Source of the DNA: Microbacterium sp. MYb62
GTDB lineage: Bacteria; Actinomycetota; Actinomycetes; Actinomycetales; Microbacteriaceae
Length of the DNA: 64,000 nucleotides
Assembly: GCF_002979475.1 (NCBI RefSeq)
Contig: NZ_PCOY01000015.1
Location: 24,881 to 88,880 of the forward strand
Reading direction: 5' to 3'
The notes under the pieces are model-generated. The model was not told the origin of the DNA. It was given only the letters and a program-made list of their open reading frames with translations, and did no database searches. Position numbers and translations under genes: made by a program. Position 1 is the stretch's first letter, and the number at the start of each line of letters is the position of its first letter. This document shows positions 17,515 to 25,312 of the stretch, piece by piece.

Positions 17515-18662
17515 CCCGCGTCGTGCTGGCGCCGGACAGCTTCAAGGGGACCATCACCGCGGCCGATGCCGCGGCGGCGCTCGCTGACGGGTGGGCGTCG
17601 GTCGACCCCGAGGCCGAGTTCGTGCACCGGCCCATGGCGGACGGCGGCGAGGGCACAGTCGCGGCGTTCGAGGCTGCCGTGCCGGGTGCGGTGCGGATGC
17701 CGGTGACGGTCGACGGTCCCGCGGGGAAGCCCATCGACACCTCCTGGCTGCTGCTGCCCCCGACGCAGGACGCACCGGCGGGGACGGCCGTCGTCGACAT
17801 CGGCTCGACCTCCGGTATCGAGCTGCTGGACGAACTGCGCCCCTGGGATGCCGACACCACCGGCTTCGGTCAGGCCATGGCCGCAGCCCTCGACCACGGC
17901 GTCTCACGCCTCGTCGTCGGCATCGGCTCCAGTGCGTCCACCGACGGCGGTACCGGGATGCTCGCCGCTCTCGGCGCGCGGTTCCTCGACGCCTCCGGTG
18001 CTCCGGTCGCCCGTGGTGCGCGCGGGCTGGCCGACATCGCATCGGTGGACGTGAGTGGATTGCGGGCCGCACCCGACGTGCGCGTGCTCACCGACGTCAC
18101 CAATCCGCTCACCGGTCCGCGCGGCGCTGCTGCGGTGTTCGGTCCGCAGAAGGGCCTGCGCGACGACGACATCGCGTTCGTCGACGGCGGCCTGCGCCGG
18201 CTCGCGGAGCTGCTGGGCATCGATCCGGCGGGGCAGGGCAACGGCGCGGCCGGAGGCACGGGAGCGGCGCTCGCGGTGTGGGGCGGCACGCTCGCGCCCG
18301 GCGCCGCCGAGGTGGCCGAGCTCATCGGCCTGGCCGACGCGATCGCCGACGCGGATGTCGTCATCACCGGCGAGGGCTCGTACGACGGGCAGTCCGGCGA
18401 CGGCAAGGTGCCGTCCTTCCTCGCCGGCCTCGCCGCTGCCGCGGGAGCACAGGCGATGCTCGCCGCCGGCCGCATCACACCCGACGCGGACACCGCGCTG
18501 TTCGCGGCATCCGCTTCGCTCACCGACCTCGCCGGCTCCGCGGATGCCGCCCTCGCCGAGCCTGCTCGATGGCTCCGCGACGCGGGGGCGGTGCTGGCAC
18601 GCGCCGCGCATGCTCGCTCCGCAGACGTGCCTCCGGGTCACACCGTGAGGCGCGAGCGGTAG
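17511..18662 (+). CDS. Glycerate kinase (GckA/GlxK type I family)
   Basis: The 383-residue protein matches the glycerate kinase type-1 family: 'RVVLAPDSFKGTITAADAA' at the N-terminus, 'MADGGEGT', 'GIGSSASTDGGTGMLAALGARF' and 'VITGEGSYDGQS'. It phosphorylates glycerate to 2- or 3-phosphoglycerate with ATP, feeding glycolysis. It is coupled to lacI 2 by an ATGA overlap. With the upstream 2-hydroxyacid dehydrogenase it could finish a tartronate semialdehyde or hydroxypyruvate branch. Its last 25 bp overlap the end of the converging AraC gene. Confidence 0.93.
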   Translation: MTRVVLAPDSFKGTITAADAAAALADGWASVDPEAEFVHRPMADGGEGTVAAFEAAVPGAVRMPVTVDGPAGKPIDTSWLLLPPTQDAPAGTAVVDIGSTSGIELLDELRPWDADTTGFGQAMAAALDHGVSRLVVGIGSSASTDGGTGMLAALGARFLDASGAPVARGARGLADIASVDVSGLRAAPDVRVLTDVTNPLTGPRGAAAVFGPQKGLRDDDIAFVDGGLRRLAELLGIDPAGQGNGAAGGTGAALAVWGGTLAPGAAEVAELIGLADAIADADVVITGEGSYDGQSGDGKVPSFLAGLAAAAGAQAMLAAGRITPDADTALFAASASLTDLAGSADAALAEPARWLRDAGAVLARAAHARSADVPPGHTVRRER

Positions 18663-19360
18663 TCCGAGGGCGTCTGCCCGGTCCAGCGGCGGAACGCGAG
18701 GGTGTAGCCGTTGGGGCTGAAGCCCATGGTGCGTGCAACCGTCGCGACGGTCTCGCCCGCGCAGAGCGGGGCGATGGAGAGCTCCAGGCGGAAGAGCGTC
18801 GTCCATTCGGAGTACGTGGTCCCGGTCTCGGCGAGGAAGGCCCGCCGGATCGTCGCCACCGAGGCGTGCAGCTTCCGCGACCATTCCTCCAGCGGCGGGA
18901 CGACGGCCGGCGCGACACGCAGGTGCTCCAGCACGGGGCGGGTCAGCGGGCCGTGCGGGAGTCGGAGCGGATGACGCAGCGCCGGGGCGCGGTGCACGGC
19001 GGCCGCGATCTGCCGCCCCCGGGTGGCGTTGCGCTCGTCGTCGTGATCGCGCGCCCAGGCGAGGAGGAGGGCGCGCAGTTGCGCATCGATCGTGACGAGC
19101 CTGGCCTGCTGCGGGAGCGCGTCGTCTTCGAGATCGATGGCGAGAGGCACGAGATCGGGGGCGAAGACGCCGGAGTGCAGCACGCGTGGGGGAACCCAGA
19201 TGCCGGTCGCCGCATCGAACGGGCAATCCCGGTCGTCGATGCGCAGAACCCCGGATCCGGTGATCGCCGTCACCAGCTGGCCGCGAGCGTGCACGTGCGG
19301 CGGGTGTCCCCAGTGCTCCACCTCGTCGAGGTCGGGCTCGACGACGGCTGAGCGCTCCAT
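18638..19360 (-). CDS. AraC-family regulator, probably of the siderophore-iron locus
   Basis: The 240-residue protein has an N-terminal cupin-like half ('HVHARGQLVTAITGSGVLRIDD') and a C-terminal AraC DNA-binding domain ('VATIRRAFLAETGTTYSEWTTLFRLELSI', then 'VARTMGFSPNGYTLAFRRWTGQTPSDYR'). It is divergent from the FecCD-type permease gene, and an iron box lies between them. That arrangement is typical for local regulators of siderophore uptake that sense the ligand. The 3' end overlaps glycerate kinase on the other strand by 25 bp. Confidence 0.88.
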   Translation of the reverse strand: MERSAVVEPDLDEVEHWGHPPHVHARGQLVTAITGSGVLRIDDRDCPFDAATGIWVPPRVLHSGVFAPDLVPLAIDLEDDALPQQARLVTIDAQLRALLLAWARDHDDERNATRGRQIAAAVHRAPALRHPLRLPHGPLTRPVLEHLRVAPAVVPPLEEWSRKLHASVATIRRAFLAETGTTYSEWTTLFRLELSIAPLCAGETVATVARTMGFSPNGYTLAFRRWTGQTPSDYRSRLTV

Positions 19361-19395
19361 GGGACTCCTCGATCGCTGAGTGGGATGACGAGTAT

Positions 19396-19414
19396 TTAGG
19401 TTAGCCTACGCTCA
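19396..19414 (+). promoter_or_regulatory. DtxR/IdeR iron box over a leaderless promoter
   Basis: The site begins TTAGGTTAGCCTA, identical to the first 13 positions of the DtxR/IdeR 19-bp consensus, then diverges. It overlaps a TACGCT -10 (19407-19412) that lies exactly six bases before GTG 19419. Iron-loaded DtxR/IdeR would block the promoter. The site could also act on the divergent AraC gene. Confidence 0.83.
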
Positions 19415-19418
19415 ACTC

Positions 19419-20495
19419 GTGCCCGTTGTCCCTGCCCAGAAACCGTCGGACCCGACGGCCCTCGACGACCGTCTGAACGTGCAGGTCAGCACCCGGGGGC
19501 GGCGGCGGATCCTCGGTCTGATCGGCCTGCTCGCCCTCACCGTCATCGGCGTGCTGCTCAGCCTCGCGCTGGGGGCGCGCGACATCGCTCCCGGCGTGGT
19601 CGTCGAGTCCCTCCTGGGCCTGCGCCCCGCCGACGACTACGAGACGCTCGTGGTCGTCACGGAGCGGATGCCGCGTGCGCTGCTCGCGCTTCTCGTCGGC
19701 GCGAGTCTGGGGTGCTCCGGGGTGATCATGCAGGCCCTCACCCGCAATCCCCTCGCCGACCCCGGCGTGCTCGGGATCGAGCTGGGGGCGGCGTTCGCCG
19801 TGCTGCTCGGCATCCTGTTCTTCGGGGTGCGCGGAGCGTCGTCGTACTTCTGGTGGGCTCTCGCCGGCGCCGCGGTCACGGCCGTCATCGTGCTCGCGAT
19901 CGCCCGACTGGCCCGACTCGCCGCCAGCGCGACCATCAGCCTCATCATCGCGGGGGCGGCGCTCTCGGCGATCCTCGGCTCGCTGATCACGCTGCTGATC
20001 GTGCGCGACACGGCCGTGTACGCGCACTACAACTACTGGTCGATCGGGCAGCTCAACGGGCGCGCCGGAGTGATCGACGAGATCTGGCCGTTCGCGCTCG
20101 TGGGGCTGCTCCTCGCGGTGCCGCTCGGGCGCCCGCTGAACGCGCTGGCGCTGGGCGAGGAGGTCGCCGAGGGCCTCGGCCTCGCCGTCGGCAGGTGGCA
20201 GCTCTCCGGTGCGGCGGTCGCGGTGGTGCTGTGCGCGGCGGCGACGGCGGCGGTCGGACCCGTCGCGTTCGTCGGCCTGCTCGGCGCGCACACGGCCCGA
20301 CTGCTCGTCGGCGGCGACCATCGCTGGCTGCTGCCCTACGGCGCGCTGTGCGGCGCGGTGCTCCTGCTCCTCGCCGACGTCGCCTGCCGGCTGCTCCCCG
20401 GCAACGGCGAGCTGCAGGTCGCCATCGCCACGGCGGTGATCGGCGCTCCCGTGTTCGTCGTGCTCGCGCGGGGGCGAAGGGTGGTGCCGGCGTGA
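19419..20495 (+). CDS. FecCD-family siderophore ABC transporter permease 1
   Basis: The 358-residue protein is a FecCD (BtuC-like) permease with about ten predicted helices and the family blocks 'RMPRALLALLVGASLGCSGVIMQALTRNPLADPGVLGI' and 'VGPVAFVGLLGAHTARLLVGGDHRWLLPYGAL'. It forms half of the channel that imports ferric siderophores. The GTG start appears leaderless (TACGCT six bases before it), and the transcript should be iron repressed. It overlaps the next permease gene by 4 bp (GTGA). Confidence 0.94.
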   Translation: MPVVPAQKPSDPTALDDRLNVQVSTRGRRRILGLIGLLALTVIGVLLSLALGARDIAPGVVVESLLGLRPADDYETLVVVTERMPRALLALLVGASLGCSGVIMQALTRNPLADPGVLGIELGAAFAVLLGILFFGVRGASSYFWWALAGAAVTAVIVLAIARLARLAASATISLIIAGAALSAILGSLITLLIVRDTAVYAHYNYWSIGQLNGRAGVIDEIWPFALVGLLLAVPLGRPLNALALGEEVAEGLGLAVGRWQLSGAAVAVVLCAAATAAVGPVAFVGLLGAHTARLLVGGDHRWLLPYGALCGAVLLLLADVACRLLPGNGELQVAIATAVIGAPVFVVLARGRRVVPA

Positions 20496-21517
20496 CGGAT
20501 GTGCTGCTGCCCGAGCTCGTCCGGGGACGCCGGAGGGAGCGGAACCGGTCCCTCGCGGTGTGCGCGGCCCTGTGCGCGGCGATCGTGCTGCTCGCGGCGG
20601 CCGAGATCCTCATCGCCGGGTCCGCGGACATCGCCCTGGCCGACATGATCCCGGCCGCGTTCGGCGCCGGCGAGGGACTGGCCGCGTACGTGGTGTTCGA
20701 GACGCGGGTTCCGCGAGCGCTCGTGGCGCTCCTGTCCGGTGCGCTGTTCGGGCTCGCAGGTCACCTGTACCAGCGCCTGGTCGGCAACGTTCTGGCGACC
20801 CCCGACATCCTCGGCATCTCCGCCGGGGCGTCGGCCGCGGCGACCGCCGTGCTCACCCTGGGCGTCGCAGGGATCGGAGTGCAGGTGAGCGCGGTGGCCG
20901 GTGCGCTCGGAGTCGCCGCCCTCGTCTTCCTGCTCAGCTGGCACCGCGGCGTCAGTCCCTACCGCCTCGTGCTCGTCGGCATCGGCATCGGCGCCTGCGC
21001 GAGCGCCATCACCACCTACCTCGTCACTCGCGCGGACGAGATGAGCGTCGAGCGGGCACTGCGTTGGATGATCGGCTCTCTCGGAGGGGCGGACTGGGGC
21101 GGTGTGCGGGTGCTGCTGGTGACCCTCGTGGTCGGGTCGGTGCTGCTGGCGGTGGGCTCGCGCGGGCTGCGCACGTTCGCGCTGGGCGACGACCTCGCCG
21201 CCGCGCTCGGCACCCGCGTCTCCCGTCTGCGCTTCGGAGCGCTGCTGCTCGGCGCAGGGCTCGCCGCCGTCGCGACGAGCATCACGGGGCCGATCGGCTT
21301 CGTCGCCCTCGTCTCCGGTCCGCTCGCGGCGCGGCTGGTGCGGCGGACGGATGCCGCGGTCGCGGCCGCGCTCGTGGGAGCCGTGATCGTGGTCGGTGCC
21401 GACCTGATCGCGCAGACCGCGCCCTTCATCTCCCCGGTGCCCACCGGGAGCATCACCGCGGTGATCGGCGCTCCCGCGCTGATCTACCTGCTCGTCCGCG
21501 GTCGGAGGACATCATGA
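20492..21517 (+). CDS. FecCD-family siderophore ABC transporter permease 2
   Basis: This 341-residue FecCD permease carries 'RVPRALVALLSGALFGLAGHLYQRLVGNVLATPDILGI' and 'TGPIGFVALVSGPLAARLVRRTDA', the partner half of the channel. The usual Gln of the MQ motif is replaced by 'LYQRLVGN', a common variant in the second subunit. GTG 20492 overlaps the preceding stop, and the stop overlaps the ATPase start (ATGA), so the four transport genes are translationally coupled. Confidence 0.93.
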   Translation: MTDVLLPELVRGRRRERNRSLAVCAALCAAIVLLAAAEILIAGSADIALADMIPAAFGAGEGLAAYVVFETRVPRALVALLSGALFGLAGHLYQRLVGNVLATPDILGISAGASAAATAVLTLGVAGIGVQVSAVAGALGVAALVFLLSWHRGVSPYRLVLVGIGIGACASAITTYLVTRADEMSVERALRWMIGSLGGADWGGVRVLLVTLVVGSVLLAVGSRGLRTFALGDDLAAALGTRVSRLRFGALLLGAGLAAVATSITGPIGFVALVSGPLAARLVRRTDAAVAAALVGAVIVVGADLIAQTAPFISPVPTGSITAVIGAPALIYLLVRGRRTS

Positions 21518-22404
21518 CCGAGATCCCGTTCCCGCCGGACCCCGAGGCGGATGCGCAGCGGCCCGATGTGCTGCACGCAGAGGGCATCCGCGTCGGCTAC
21601 GACACGCACGCCGTGATCGACGGCCTCGACGTCGGCTTCCCCGCCGGGTCGATCACCGCGCTCGTGGGGCCCAACGCCAGCGGCAAGTCGACGCTCCTGA
21701 AGGCGCTCGCACGGCTCCTGCCGCTGCAGGAGGGCCAGGTGCTCCTCGACGGCACGGCGCTGCACACCATGTCGAGCAGAGCGATCGCGCAGCGCCTCGG
21801 AATGCTGCCACAGAGCCCGCTCGCCCCGGAGGGCATAACCGTCGCCGACCTGGTGACGCGGGGACGCCATCCGCACGGGCGCCTGTTCCGCCGCACGCTC
21901 GACCACGACATGCGCGTCGTGGCGAGCGCTCTCGTCGCCACCGGGACCGCGGAACTCGCCGACCGTCCCGTCGACGCGCTCTCCGGCGGACAGCGTCAGC
22001 GGGTGTGGATCGCGATGGCGCTCGCCCAGGAGACGTCGCTGCTGCTGCTGGACGAGCCGACCACCTACCTCGACATCGCGCACCAGATCGAGGTGCTCGA
22101 TCTGCTGGCCGACCTGCGAGCCTCCTCGGCGAAGACCATCGTCATGGTGCTGCACGACCTCGAGCAGGCCGCAGCCTACGCGGACCGTCTGCTCGTGCTG
22201 AGCGAGGGGCGGCTCGTGGCACAGGGCCCGCCCGGCGACGTGCTGACCGAGCGGCTCGTGCTCGACGTGTTCGGTCTGCGCTCGCGCATCATCCCCGATC
22301 CGGACACCGGAGCGCCGCTGATCCTTCCCCGTGGACGGCATTCCTCGCCGTCGATCTCGTCGCACACATCGACGTCGAACCCGACACCCCAGGAGAACCC
22401 ATGA
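21514..22404 (+). CDS. Siderophore ABC transporter ATP-binding protein (FepC-type)
   Basis: The 296-residue ATPase has Walker A 'GPNASGKST', Q-loop 'LPQSPLAPEGITVADLVTRGRHPH', the signature 'LSGGQRQR', Walker B 'LLLLDEP' and the switch 'VLHDLEQA'. These match FepC/FhuC proteins that drive FecCD importers. It has a Ser/Thr-rich C-terminal tail after the conserved fold. The gene overlaps both neighbours by 4 bp and sits in the canonical permease-permease-ATPase-binding protein order. Confidence 0.95.
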   Translation: MTEIPFPPDPEADAQRPDVLHAEGIRVGYDTHAVIDGLDVGFPAGSITALVGPNASGKSTLLKALARLLPLQEGQVLLDGTALHTMSSRAIAQRLGMLPQSPLAPEGITVADLVTRGRHPHGRLFRRTLDHDMRVVASALVATGTAELADRPVDALSGGQRQRVWIAMALAQETSLLLLDEPTTYLDIAHQIEVLDLLADLRASSAKTIVMVLHDLEQAAAYADRLLVLSEGRLVAQGPPGDVLTERLVLDVFGLRSRIIPDPDTGAPLILPRGRHSSPSISSHTSTSNPTPQENP

Positions 22405-23387
22405 GAAACCTGATCCGCGTCACCGCCGCCTCGGCAGCCGTGCTCGTCTCGACCGCTGCCCTGGCCGGCTGCACGACATCCGCCGAGACCGTGGTGTCCG
22501 GCGAGTGCGGGGTCTTCCCCTACACGCTGTCGCACGCCTTCGGGAGCAGCACGTTCGAGGACGCCCCGGAGCGCATCGCCGTCGTCACGGACGTCGACCT
22601 CGACATCGCGCTCGCCCTCGGCATCGAACCGGTCATCTATCCCGGCTACGAACTCGGCGCCTGGCAGGAGGAGGCGTTCGCGGAGCGCGATCTCGAACTC
22701 GACAGCTACGATCCCGCCGACGGCATCGACTTCGAGGCGATCGCCGCGTCGAAGCCCGACGCGATCCTCGCCACGAGCGGGTGGAGCCTCGACGAGGACT
22801 ATGCCAAGCTCTCGGCCATCGCCCCCGTGATCGCGTACACGAGCGAGGACGGACTGGACGCGATGTCGTGGGCGGATCGCACCGAGCTCGCCGGGTGCGC
22901 ACTCGGGATGTCCGATGAGGCCACCGCCGCCATCGACGGCGTCGGCGACGCGTTCGCCGCGGCCGCGGCCGCCCACCCGGAGTTCGCCGGGAAGAGCATC
23001 ACCTATGCGGTCATCCACCCCGACCAGATCACCTACTCGTCGTATGTAGGCAGCGACGTCAGCTTCTTCACCGACCTCGGTTTCACGCTGCCCGAGACCG
23101 CCGCCGAGTTCACCGGAGACAACGCCGGGCTCAGCAAGGAGAACATCGACAAGCTCGAAGCCGACGTGCTCGTGATCGGATACCCGTTCGGCGACGAGGG
23201 GCTGCTCACCCGCGGCGAGCTGGAGTCCGACCCGCTGTTCCAGAGCCTCGATGTCGTCCGACGCGGCGCCTACGGCGTCATCGGAGACGACGTCGCCTCG
23301 CCCATCGCCTACCCGTCGCCGCTCGGACTGCCGTGGGCGCTCGACGGCGTCGTGCCCGTGCTCGCCGCCGCCGCGGCCGCGAAGTAG
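22401..23387 (+). CDS. Iron-siderophore substrate-binding lipoprotein
   Basis: The 328-residue product has a signal peptide with lipobox 'LAGC' (Cys at about residue 24) and the two-lobed siderophore-binding fold ('APERIAVVTDVDLDIALALGIEPV', 'IAASKPDAILATSGW'). It is anchored outside the membrane and delivers the ferric siderophore to the FecCD channel. It overlaps the ATPase gene by 4 bp and is followed after 14 bp by the siderophore-interacting protein fusion, which would release iron inside the cell. Confidence 0.93.
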   Translation: MRNLIRVTAASAAVLVSTAALAGCTTSAETVVSGECGVFPYTLSHAFGSSTFEDAPERIAVVTDVDLDIALALGIEPVIYPGYELGAWQEEAFAERDLELDSYDPADGIDFEAIAASKPDAILATSGWSLDEDYAKLSAIAPVIAYTSEDGLDAMSWADRTELAGCALGMSDEATAAIDGVGDAFAAAAAAHPEFAGKSITYAVIHPDQITYSSYVGSDVSFFTDLGFTLPETAAEFTGDNAGLSKENIDKLEADVLVIGYPFGDEGLLTRGELESDPLFQSLDVVRRGAYGVIGDDVASPIAYPSPLGLPWALDGVVPVLAAAAAAK

Positions 23388-23401
23388 GGGGTGGAGAGCT
23401 C

Positions 23402-25237
23402 ATGGCACGCAGCATCCGTCCCTCGGTGATCGAGCCGATCACCCTCCGGGAGCTCTCGGTCATCGACGCGTTCGACATCTCGGCGAGCATGCGCCGCATC
23501 GTGCTCGGCGGTCCGCAGCTGGCGGGATTCCGCTCCGGCGAGCATGAGCTCCCCGCGCTGGTCACGAGCGGATTCGACGACGAGATCAAGGTGTTCTTCC
23601 CCGATCCGCTCAGCGGCGAGCTGCATCTGCCGATCCAGCGGGACCGGGTGATCGAGTGGCCGCGCGATCCGCGTCCCGTGTCGCGCACCTACACCGTGCG
23701 ATCCTTCGACGCGGAGCGGGGGCGTCTCGAACTCGACTTCGTGCTGCACGGGACCGGCGTCGCTTCCACCTGGGCTCGGGGATGCGATGTCGGCGACCGC
23801 GTGCACATCGCCGGTCCGAAGATGTCGCTGCTGCATCCGCTGGGCGCAGACTGGCTGCTGATCGCGGGCGATGACACGGCGATCCCGGCGATCGCGCGCT
23901 GGGTGGAGGAGCTGCCGGAGGGGATGGCGGCGGAGGTGTTCATCGAGGTCGGCGGACCCGGCGACGAGCAGGCCATCGAGGCGGGCGCTGGCGTATCGAT
24001 CACCTGGGTGCATCGCGGCCCGGTTCCCGCCGGCACCACCACGCACCTGGCGGATGCCGTGCGCGCCGTGTCATGGCGCGAGGGACAGCCCTTCGCCTGG
24101 GTGGCGGGGGAGACCCTGTCGATCAAGCCGATCCGCCGCTGGCTCCGGGAGGAACGCGGCCTGTCGCCCGAGCGGGTGGAGGTCACCGGCTACTGGCGTC
24201 GCACCGAGGTCGAGGAGCTGGAGGGGACCGGGGGTCTTCCCGATCCGGACAGTGAGGTCGATCTGATCGACCGCATGCACGAGCTCGTCGATCCGGTGCC
24301 CGCTCGCGCCATCCGCGTGGCGACGACGCTGGGGCTCGTCCCCCTGATCCGTCAGGGACGGAACACCGCTGCGGGTCTCGCCGAGGCGACCGGGACGGAT
24401 GCCGCGGCGCTGTACAAGCTGCTGCGGTACCTCACGACGATCGAGGTGCTGGAGGAACAGGACGGGGTCTTCGCCGTGACGCCTTTCGGGGCGGTGCTCG
24501 ACGACGAGGAGGTGAGCGAGGAGCTCGATCTCCGGCATCCGATCGGTGGACTCGTGCGGGTCTTCGATGCGCTGCTGCAGGCGGTCGAGACGGGGGCTCC
24601 AGTCGCCCGGACGACCATCGGTGGGAGCGTCGATCAGCTCGCGGACGATTCCGCCGAGGTCGCGACGGCGCTGGAGGAGGCCGCGGCCACCGAGCTCGAG
24701 TGGCTGCGGCCGGCATTCGCCAGAGAGTACTCCTTCCGCCCGGGTGAACGGGTGACGGCGGTCGGACCCGGTGCGGCGACGCTCCTCGCCGACGCACTCG
24801 GCGCCGAGGCGGCGCCCGAGGTCACCCTGATCGTGCGGCCCTCCAGGGCGGACGCGGCGCGGACGACCCTCCCCGATGACGCCCGCGCGCACGTGCGCGC
24901 GCACCTCGACACGGATGCGGAGGAATGGCCGGAGGGCGAGACCGTGGTGCTCGGAGGCGCGCTCGCGGTGCTGTCCGACGCCGATGCCGTCGAGGCGCTG
25001 ACGCGCGCGCACGCCGCCGCACTCCCCGGTGGGCGGATGCTGGTGGTCGAGCATCTCCTCGTGCCGGACGAGATCGATGACCATGACGCGGCGGAGGACC
25101 TGCAGCTGTTCTGCACCTACGGCTCCGGCTTCCGCACCCGCGAGGAGGTGCTCGCACTGATCGACCTGGCCGGCCTCACGGTCGCGGAGGAGCGGACGAT
25201 CGGATGGGGCGAGCCGGTGTTCGAGGTGCGGGTCTGA
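23402..25237 (+). CDS. Siderophore-interacting protein fused to a methyltransferase-like domain
   Basis: Residues 1 to about 270 form an SIP-type ferric-siderophore reductase: FAD-binding 'RDPRPVSRTYTVRSFD', the NAD(P)H-binding half 'LLIAGDDTAIPAIARWVEELP' and the terminal 'VEVTGYWRRT'. SIPs normally end here. Residues of about 285-611 add an O-methyltransferase-like half with a dimerisation winged helix ('VATTLGLVPLIRQGRNTAAGLAEATG', 'LYKLLRYLTTIEVLEE') and a Rossmann-like part. The SAM-binding glycine loop is poor ('VGPGAATLLADALG' instead of a D-x-G-G-G-x-G type), so catalysis is doubtful. GGTGGAGAGC precedes the start. It ends the iron operon. Confidence 0.88.
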   Translation: MARSIRPSVIEPITLRELSVIDAFDISASMRRIVLGGPQLAGFRSGEHELPALVTSGFDDEIKVFFPDPLSGELHLPIQRDRVIEWPRDPRPVSRTYTVRSFDAERGRLELDFVLHGTGVASTWARGCDVGDRVHIAGPKMSLLHPLGADWLLIAGDDTAIPAIARWVEELPEGMAAEVFIEVGGPGDEQAIEAGAGVSITWVHRGPVPAGTTTHLADAVRAVSWREGQPFAWVAGETLSIKPIRRWLREERGLSPERVEVTGYWRRTEVEELEGTGGLPDPDSEVDLIDRMHELVDPVPARAIRVATTLGLVPLIRQGRNTAAGLAEATGTDAAALYKLLRYLTTIEVLEEQDGVFAVTPFGAVLDDEEVSEELDLRHPIGGLVRVFDALLQAVETGAPVARTTIGGSVDQLADDSAEVATALEEAAATELEWLRPAFAREYSFRPGERVTAVGPGAATLLADALGAEAAPEVTLIVRPSRADAARTTLPDDARAHVRAHLDTDAEEWPEGETVVLGGALAVLSDADAVEALTRAHAAALPGGRMLVVEHLLVPDEIDDHDAAEDLQLFCTYGSGFRTREEVLALIDLAGLTVAEERTIGWGEPVFEVRV

Positions 25238-25261
25238 CCGCCTCCGGATCCGGATGCGACA

Positions 25262-25307
25262 GTCCAGAGACGCGCCACCGCTCCGCAGCGGCGGCGCGTC
25301 TCTGGAC
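25262..25307. terminator. Bidirectional terminator between the iron operon and pgm
   Basis: A 15-bp outer stem (25262-25276 with 25293-25307) continues after one mismatch into an inner 5-bp stem (25278-25282 with 25287-25291) with a CCGC loop. It lies between two converging genes and 5 bp from the pgm stop. Confidence 0.87.
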
Positions 25308-25312
25308 GGGCG

